Positions 57,181 to 64,000 of a DNA stretch of 64,000 nt are shown piece after piece. A program made the position numbers and the translations under genes. Source of the DNA: Owenia fusiformis (Eukaryota > Annelida > Polychaeta > Sabellida > Oweniidae); NCBI GenBank assembly GCA_903813345.2, contig CAIIXF020000003.1, positions 24,629,248 through 24,693,247 on the forward strand, read 5' to 3'. Numbering within the stretch: the first letter of the stretch is position 1; each line of letters starts with the position of its first letter. The notes beneath the pieces are model-generated. The model saw only the letters and a list, made by a program, of their open reading frames with translations, was not told the origin of the DNA and did no database searches.

Positions 57181-58544
57181 TTTTTATTTTTATTTTATTG
57201 TATATTTATTATAATCATGTTGACATAGGTTCCTGCATCTTCATTAAAGAAGATTAGATACAAGTGGCCTTGACATTTGGTTGTAAATTATGCTAAACAC
57301 TGCGGGCTCCCCTTTAGTTATGTCCATCAAAAATAAAATTTCTCAATTTTGTAAAGCTTCCCAACAAAGTTCACTGATCAAGTGATTTCACTTCCAAAAA
57401 TATTGGCAACAGGAACACAACATGGTCTTATACCTTCTAACTAATGTTGCTCTTAGGTTATCCATGTGAAACATCTCTGAGGTATCAATGGAAAAGTCTA
57501 GTCGCAGATGGCAATAATGTTGCAAGAATTTTTTTAATAAATCAGACCCTAAATGGTGTTGTAGGCAGATGAAAGGTGGGCATCAAAGTATACAGATCCT
57601 GCAATTAGATTTTATACCTGCATTAAAGTGGCCAATGTAACCTGTCTTATAAATTGAACTAATCTTTGTTTGACGCCTCAAGGAATCTTGGCTTATTAGC
57701 CTCATTACCAGTTTTACAAAGTTGCTCTTGTCTTCAACCATCAGTGTTACCATGCTACTTTAAATGATGAAATAGAGGGGTGTCCACTATGTTTAGAACA
57801 TGATACAAACAACACCATTAGTAAGGTCAAAGCTTGAGTGGTATTTAGAGATTTGGAAGTATTCACAGATCATAATATTTTACTTTAAAATCAGAACACC
57901 TCAGGTAATATCATTGCCATTCCGTCTAAATATTAGATGAAAAGTTGCAGGTCGGATTAAGCTTGTAACATTACAAGGAAGTGAATGAAAGGAAATGAAA
58001 TGTTTAATAAGTTTTATTTCAATATTTATCTAATTGTCTACCATTCAAGGATAGACCACTGACAATAGAATAGTAACACACAAACCAATATAACAACTGT
58101 GTTATACAGGTATCTAATCTGTGTGAGACATGCAAAATAAATTGATTCCCTGGTTATTTGTTTGGATTACTTAGTGAACTGTATCACAGGAGACGTTTTG
58201 GCTACAACTTGGAAGGGTTTCATGTTTTACAACTATAGATTATTGTTAATAGATACAATTCTAATGATTTATTTCCTGCAAATATATTGTTATTGTAAAA
58301 GTTATGAAATAAATATAAAATTGTATTTTTGCCAAAGAATTCTTTCTATGGTGCTTATAAAAAGCCTGACAATTATAGTCTGGGTTCTGTTTATATCTTA
58401 CTTATTAGCCGGAACTACAAGGAACTAGCCATGTTTCTAAATTTAAAGATGGACCAACAAGTAGTAAATTTAATAGGAATGAAGGAAATAAGTTATGGAG
58501 TGAAAGCTTCACAATAGTCAGAATTAATGCAAGAATATCTTATC
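57181..58544. other. Anonymous DNA
   Basis: No bounded feature was recognised. The open frame at 58162-58428 is hydrophobic and AT-driven with no supporting splice sites. Confidence 0.45.
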
Positions 58545-58747
58545 TTATATCTTGGATTGTGATATTGATTCTTGAATGGTGGGGGAAAGGGGGTATTAGA
58601 CATTGTTTCTTTTCACGTTAGATCATGGTTTTGGGCTATATGGGGTTTGTTTTTCTAGACTGGTATGCGCTTAGAGTTTGCTTTTTCTTGCTTAGTTCCA
58701 TTACAACTTTTGGTCCTTTCCCTTTGGCACTAGTGCTTATATATTTA
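58545..58747 (+). repeat. Dispersed repeat family, copy 3
   Basis: Begins TATCTTGGATTGTGATATTG and runs to ACTAGTGCTTATATATTTAT. It is very close to the copy at 56035-56272, so these two probably moved or duplicated recently. The flanks differ, so this is not a segmental duplication of the wider area. Confidence 0.8.
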
Positions 58748-58931
58748 TTCTTTATTCATAATTCATAAAAAATGGATTCTTCCGAACAGAATGGCCTGAG
58801 CAGTATTTCAACAACTGATAATTATTTTCAGCAAACATGCATTTAACTTTAAAATATTATGAAGATAGATAGATTTTAAAGATCGTTCACCCAATTTATG
58901 TTAATAGTTCTCGTTTCTTTATTACCAATTT

Positions 58932-59101
58932 ATATGGCCATTTCCTCTGACATCGATACATGTTTCCTTCTGTTCACTGATTGGTTGAGGAAATGTCAGT
59001 TCCACAGACTTGAATTGATTTATGACCCAGACTTTGAAGGCTACCAGTGGTAGGCAGGGTCACTGAACTGTAAAGTTGTCTCATCTCCCCAGAGGTTAGT
59101 C
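58932..59101 (+). repeat. Dispersed repeat, copy 2
   Basis: Matches 15597-15778 (AAATGTCAG, AATTGATTTATGACCCAG, GGCAGGGTCACTGAACTGTA, CAGAGGTTAGT). It is interrupted or terminated at its right side by the small inverted-repeat element at 59102. Confidence 0.65.
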
Positions 59102-59366
59102 TATAATTGAGCCGGGCCACAGGAAAATGGGTCTTGTCACAGATTTTTTCAATATTTTGATTTTTTGTTTATCTTAAAAAGCACAAAGAGACCTTTCAAA
59201 TGAGCCATGACTTATGACTTATGACAATTTTTCAGTGCAGATTTAGACCAAAAGACAGATTTGAATTTAGCACATTTTCCTCTAAATCTTGAGCACATTT
59301 TGGCTCTGTAGCACAATTTTAATTTTTGTGATAAGACCGGTTTTCCTATGGCCAGGCTCAATTATA
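59102..59366. mobile_element. 265-bp MITE with TATAATTGAGCC ends
   Basis: Left end TATAATTGAGCCGGGCCACA and right end, reverse-complemented, TATAATTGAGCCTGGCCATA. The pairing continues through AGGAAAA..GGTCTT.TCAC for about 45 bp. GTC (or GTCT with a one-base shift) is repeated at the junctions. A TATGACT doublet lies in the centre. Non-coding; superfamily not assigned. Confidence 0.8.
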
Positions 59367-59384
59367 GTCTGCACAAAGGGTATA

Positions 59385-59558
59385 TCACAAAATGTTCAAC
59401 ATCACAAAATCTTTAACATCACAAAATAGTCATCATCTCAAAATCGTCCTCATCACAAAATGCCCAATATCACAAAATGGTCATCTTCATAAAAAGCTCA
59501 CCATCACAAAATGCTCAACATTACAAAATTCTCAACATTTCAAAATGATGCACAAAAT
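59385..59558. repeat. About 17-18-bp minisatellite
   Basis: About ten units of the CATCACAAAATGCTCAA type with small variations in the last six bases. Confidence 0.9.
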
Positions 59559-60026
59559 CCACAATATCTTCTTCATCTATTAGCAATTAGAGAAAGAAGG
59601 ATATTAACAAGATATTGAAAACAGGATTGAATTAACACTGCACAATGAGAGGCTTAAAAATGTTGAAAATTCAAATAGATAACTGCAAGATCCAATATTT
59701 TTGAATTTATTTAGTTATTTTTTTTAGTGTAGCTGCTGTGTGTGTTTAGTTGAATGCCTTCTTTCATAAATACATTGACATTTCCACTCATTTTTTAATC
59801 TGAATCTATACTTACATCAATCTTGTAAAGTCACTATTCTGGTATTAAGTATACCATTGTAACTTAACACAAATCACGATTTATTACCACACCCATGACA
59901 CGAATTGAAACTAAGAAGTGTACAAAAATACAAAATTACATGCATCTGCAAAGTTGTTTTAAATCTCAGTTGTTGAGTGAACCATATATAATTATTTCCT
60001 TTTAATGCCCCCTTTAATGGTAAAGA

Positions 60027-60066
60027 ACTGCATTGGTCTCACACAGACTGCATTGGTCTCACACAG
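60027..60066. repeat. 20-bp perfect tandem duplication
   Basis: ACTGCATTGGTCTCACACAG occurs twice head to tail without mismatch, followed by ACTG of a third unit. Probably a recent slippage event. Confidence 0.95.
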
Positions 60067-60141
60067 ACTGTCGTAATATGGTAGTTATCTGTGAATATAT
60101 CCAACATAGCAAGCTCTATTCAAAATGTTTCAAAATAGAGA

Positions 60142-60960
60142 TTTTTTTTTTTTTTTTAAGGTTAAGTTTTATTTCTTTGCATAATTTTATATAACAACAT
60201 TTAACATACTAGGAAGGCCGAGGTATAAATTACATTGTTGGCCTCCCTTTGAATAAAAGTAGCAAAATAAACATTGATATAAATGGTTTCAGACATGTAT
60301 TGTAAATGTATTGTTTATAGGAGTCCCAGTGGCCTCTGTTGAGATGATGATAACAATAGATAACAAGGTTCATAATATCAGCATTACATTTATCTGAGAA
60401 CTTATGATTTCCAAAAAGTATGGTCTGAACTTTATCTACATTATTTAAACTGGCAAATTCTCTAAAGTTAAAATTTTGCAGCTCCTGTAGTTTTTGGGTA
60501 AAGATTCACCTTGTTCCAGTTGATAGAGGGCAGTAGAGTAATAAATGGGACTTGGTTTGCTGGGCATGTCCACAAGGGCAGCTTGGGTCTGGATAGTTGT
60601 TGAAGTTGTGCCTAAAAAAGTCAGATTTAAGTGCTAGGTCTGCTCTTAAACGGTTTAGTTTAATTTCAATAGGTCGATTTATATTCAATTTTGTTGTCAA
60701 CACAGACCTAGGGTTTGGGTTATATTTGGTTTTAGTATACCTTGACTGATATGGCTGATGTGGAGGGGCTGCGTTTATCTTCAGGTGAAATCATTTTCCA
60801 TATTCTTATTGGTGCAATGGCAGGAGAGTTTGTAAATTTCATTAAAGATTTTGCTGGAATATTATATATAGAGATGTGTCAATTTAAAAAAAGGTTGAAA
60901 TGATGCATCGCTTGAAAACATGGAATTATAGCTATTGCTATTGAAATGTACGATCCTCCT
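60142..60960 (-). mobile_element. 5'-truncated LINE (3' end with poly-A)
   Basis: On the minus strand the element ends in a poly(A) run (T16 at 60142-60157). One frame (60506-60703) reads LNRLRADLALKSDFFRHNF, then DPSCPCGHAQQTKSHLLLYC, the Cys/His-rich C-terminal region found downstream of the reverse transcriptase domain in many non-LTR retrotransposons. The reading then continues in another frame with KLQELQNFNFREFASLNN down to about 60290, so at least one frameshift is present. The reverse transcriptase and endonuclease domains are missing, as expected for 5' truncation. No clear target duplication was found. The clade cannot be named from this tail. Confidence 0.8.
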
Positions 60961-60964
60961 GATC

Positions 60965-61118
60965 CAATATATAAGCGGAAATGCCAAAGGGAAGGGTGAC
61001 TAAAACTTTAAAGAAACCCAACAAGAAAATCAAACTGTAAGTGTAAATTTGTCATAAGAAAAGTAGACCCTATATATCCCAAAACCATGATCTAACGTGA
61101 AAAGAAACAATGTCTAAC
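60965..61118 (-). repeat. Dispersed repeat family, inverted copy
   Basis: Reverse-complemented, it reads TTAGACATTGTTTCTTTTCA, CGTTAGATCATGGTTTTGGG and CCCTTCCCTTTGGCATTTCC, matching the 56035 and 58545 copies. On the + strand it has a short frame MPKGRVTKTLKKPNKK and then a stop. It abuts the truncated 5' end of the LINE, so the LINE may have inserted beside or within it. Confidence 0.7.
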
Positions 61119-61695
61119 ATCCCCCAACATAGTTTGATTTTAAACTGAGTAAGTAATAATTGCGTTAGCAGGTCTGCACCATCAGCCTGCATTTGGAAAC
61201 ACTTAAATGTGATTCATCCTTTAAATTGTTAACAGCTTGTGTAGTACATGGACCAGCATGTACTGCTGTGTATGGATTATCAATGGATTCCAAGTGTGAT
61301 GCATCTTCGGACGCTCAGTCTTCATTTCATTTAGATCATGTCTTACAATGACTTTAGTATTCAAGAAATGTTCCACCTTACGCTTTTGGATTGTGACTGC
61401 GGTATTTCTTTGCATATTACTTTTTTATTATACACAGTTGTAATCCTAAATGTTACCTTTTTACCTGTGTTTTATGTCACCATCAAGATGGTTGGTGGTG
61501 GGCAGTTGATATATGTAGAACTTTCACTTTTGTAACTGTTTTCAATAAGACCACATGGTGACATTTTATCATGTCAGTGTCTCATTTATCATATTTTGGT
61601 CATTATCATTATAGAACTTATTCTTACATAATGTACACCTTACATGTTACATGTTGTGTTGTTACGTGTTATTTATGTTTATTTTGTTTTTTCAG
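61119..61695. other. Probable intron upstream of the exon
   Basis: No feature was recognised. It ends with TTATTTTGTTTTTTCAG, a strong polypyrimidine tract and AG. Confidence 0.5.
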
Positions 61696-61758
61696 GCTGG
61701 GGAGACTGCAGAATTCCAAGTGAAGTCAACCAAATCTATCACAAGCTTCAACTATGTG
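61696..61758 (+). CDS. Internal exon, likely CD109/TEP/alpha-2-macroglobulin family
   Basis: A 63-nt, 21-codon exon lies between a TTTTGTTTTTTCAG acceptor and a GTAAGT donor (61759), both near consensus. Being a multiple of three and open in the first frame, it can be a phase-0 exon; it encodes AGETAEFQVKSTKSITSF then NYV. The pattern G-x-x-x-x-F-x-V-x-S-T, a gap, then F-x-Y-V is characteristic of a macroglobulin (MG) domain strand in the thioester-protein superfamily, where a residue run such as V-x-S-R-G usually follows in the next exon. Those proteins are secreted or GPI-anchored protease-binding or opsonic proteins. This is inference from one short exon. Other beta-sandwich proteins could give the same pattern. 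Confidence 0.55.
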
Positions 61759-64000
61759 GTAAGTACCATTCGTTTTTATTAGTATTAAAGAGGTTTCTTT
61801 CATGACTAGAGACACTGTTCACCAGTTGAATGCCCTGTATTTTTTACCTCATGTTATTGTCCTTGGTATTGGGTATGTAGGTGTATGTTTTTTCATATCA
61901 ATTAAGTCATTGGTATTATTTTTCACAATGATTGCCTGTAGTTATTTCAACATGTGATTACAATTACAATGACATCATTATTGTAATGACATCAGAAAGT
62001 CAATATGAGATGTTTGAAGATCTAGACAGAATAAACTATAAATGTGTCTTATATCTATATAGTATACTCTGACCATGAAGGTCGGATGCATTGATGCAAT
62101 AAACAGTATGCTGATAATAACAGATTATATATATTCAGGAGTTACAAGTCAAAAAGATCTACAGTATTAAGCTGCCCTTTGACATTTTTCTTGATGGATT
62201 AATAAATCAAAAGTCTTTAATTAAATGGTTTAATATTCCCAGTTATAGATTTGAATATTTGCCTTAATCTATGTCCCCTGAATTATTATCCTCTGTCAAG
62301 GATAGGATTTCTTTACGAGTTTTCTTGCACTGTCTTCATCAGGGGATTATTTGTCAAGCTTACAATATTTAACATTTCACTCTTCAAGTTTGAACAAAGT
62401 GGCTGCTATCCTGATCTATATCATTAAATGTGTTTTCTACAGCCAATTTAACTTCATTATGTACATATTGCACCACCATTCATTGTGTTTTGTATTTTAG
62501 ATTGTGAAAACCTTGACATGTTTCTTAGTGTAGATTAAGAAGACTTTCACGAAGCTGTCTCAGTGTGACATAATCTTAGTTTGATTGTTAATTAAATGAA
62601 TGGCAAACATCTAGCACAATGAGAACATAAACAAAACATCAATAGATCACACGAGTATGCTGCTTTGTACTTAGGATTTATATTCATATCTTATAAAGTC
62701 AGGCCCTATTTTCCCTTTCTTAGTTGTGAAAATAGATCTCTTAACTTCAATAGTTTCATTTTCTAATGTATAATCTGGTTAGTATGAGGGTCCCATAAGC
62801 CACATAAAGCATTCTATGACACATAATTTATTTTCCTGATAAAAATATCCTGGTTGCCTATTATGTACCATACGGAAATTAACATGTAACTAATATATCA
62901 TATGGGATCACATATTAAAATGCAAATTTTACAGAAATGAAGAAGAAATTTAATAAGAAGAAGAGAAATCAAAGGGTGGAAGAGAGTAAATAAGAATAAA
63001 GTTGATACGTTCAATTGTGTTAAAATATCAGAACAGATACAAATGATATATATTGCAGCATGGGCTTTCATGAAAACCCATGATTGCAGTTATGTTGCCA
63101 GGAAGAAAAAGTGATGAGGCGAAAAGTATTTCAAAGCATTGCCTCACTTGTAATAGAAAAATACAACACGGAATGAGATTGTTGACAACTGAATAAAAAA
63201 TTGATGATTTAAGAATAAAAATCAATAAAAGTTATACAATAAATTTACTCATCATTGCTAGAGGAATATTTTTCAAAGGATGTTATAAAAGCGATGAGGC
63301 AAGTGCCTCATCTGCCTCATCCCGGCTATGCTAGAGGATTGGAGTAAATATGCCAGTGTTCAGTGAATTCATTTTTGTCTTATCTCTCTTCTGAAACCAG
63401 ACAATTTCTCAGCAGTCACAGTTGAATTAATTCCTCACTTCATTAAATGCCGTTACCACAAATCACACAGACACTTTACGAGAATATTAACCGTGAACTT
63501 CTATAGAATTTGCTTACCTGTTATAATATATGACTAGCCATTCTGATTTGCTAAGTTGCTCTTTAAATTCATAAAATGCTTCAGAGGGATTAGTATTAAA
63601 GGGATAGTAATTCCACAATAATTAATGATGACCAGATATATGTTTCAATCATAAATAATTATTAATTGTAGAGGTGAATAACAGCGCAACATTATGTAAC
63701 AACATGACACACCACCTCATTGTAAGACACGTGAATAAGCATGTGAATCAAAGTTATATGATCTTTGAAATTAAAGGTGCTAATAGAAATTCGAATTTAC
63801 TGAATAACAAAAATATAAGGTTTCTTCGAGTTCCTGACATATTGGTTTACTTATTTACCTACTATGCTAATTATGTCATATTGTCCCTTTAACACTTCTT
63901 CCCTCTTGCTCATTTAAGATCTCTCTTTTTTCTCTGACACTTCCTTATTACATGTATGTGTTGTGTGTAATACTGCTCATTTTTCAGATTCAGATATTTA
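61759..64000. other. Probable intron with small hairpins; acceptor-like site at the right edge
   Basis: No second exon was recognised. A strong acceptor-like string TACTGCTCATTTTTCAG ends at 63987, 13 bases before the window edge; it could open the next exon, but too little follows to judge. Hairpins lie at about 63053-63090 (GCATGGG..TTTCATGAAAACCCATG) and 63293-63312 (GATGAGGCA-AG-TGCCTCATC). GATGAGGC also recurs at 63113-63120, so 63110-63315 may be a decayed repeat. Confidence 0.45.

Noticed and set aside
63971-64000. A next exon starting at 63988 after TTTTTCAG
   Set aside because: Only 13 bases remain in the window and their translation (IQIF) does not clearly continue the MG-domain pattern. 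Noted only as an acceptor-like site.

Overview
The window looks like AT-rich, intron-bearing nuclear DNA of an invertebrate animal, probably marine. There are no bacterial-style gene blocks and no long open frames. The only convincing host coding piece is a short exon with canonical splice sites. The rest is a dense patchwork of short non-autonomous DNA transposons, tRNA-derived SINEs, a LINE tail, minisatellites and dispersed repeats. The phylum cannot be fixed from the sequence alone.

Host genes: a 63-nt exon on the + strand (61696-61758) sits between a polypyrimidine-AG acceptor and a GTAAGT donor. Its translation resembles a macroglobulin (MG) domain strand of the CD109/TEP/alpha-2-macroglobulin family. 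No partner exon was recognised, so most of the window is probably intron or intergenic DNA. Two weaker coding candidates are a 57-codon ORF at 50908-51081 and an open minus-strand stretch at 13200-13421.

Layout: 1-3.9 kb is anonymous AT-rich DNA. From 3.9 to 7.0 kb there are three minisatellite blocks, one split by an inverted-repeat element and two with alternating unit types. From 8.48 to 9.60 kb lies a long palindrome of two head-to-head TTAA-bounded copies. A 35-bp minisatellite follows (10.0-10.7 kb), then a mariner-like MITE (11.4 kb) and a TTAA element loaded with ACGTCA and CACGTG motifs (14.3 kb). From 16.8 to 17.8 kb a SINE is split by an element with a 9-bp target duplication. At 21.6-22.2 kb one inverted-repeat element sits inside another. 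Mariner-type duplications (26.2 kb) and another TTAA element (27.7 kb) follow. From 31.2 to 33.1 kb a repeat carries a nested transposon. A pogo-like element (33.6 kb), a 539-bp palindrome with a 5-bp target duplication (34.55 kb), a MULE-like element with a 9-bp duplication (36.35 kb) and a second pogo-like element (39.4 kb) come next. From 42.6 to 44.6 kb there is a composite repeat with terminal inverted repeats. At 47.85 kb a mariner foldback keeps the tail of a transposase frame. At 48.9 kb a piggyBac-type element interrupts another repeat copy. The last 15 kb hold SINEs, four copies of a dispersed repeat, a small TIR element inside a repeat and a 5'-truncated LINE.

No operon-like cooperation is present. 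What stands out is nesting (at least six insertion-in-repeat cases with readable junctions) and an excess of perfect or near-perfect hairpin elements. All similarity statements were made by eye; no database search or alignment was run.
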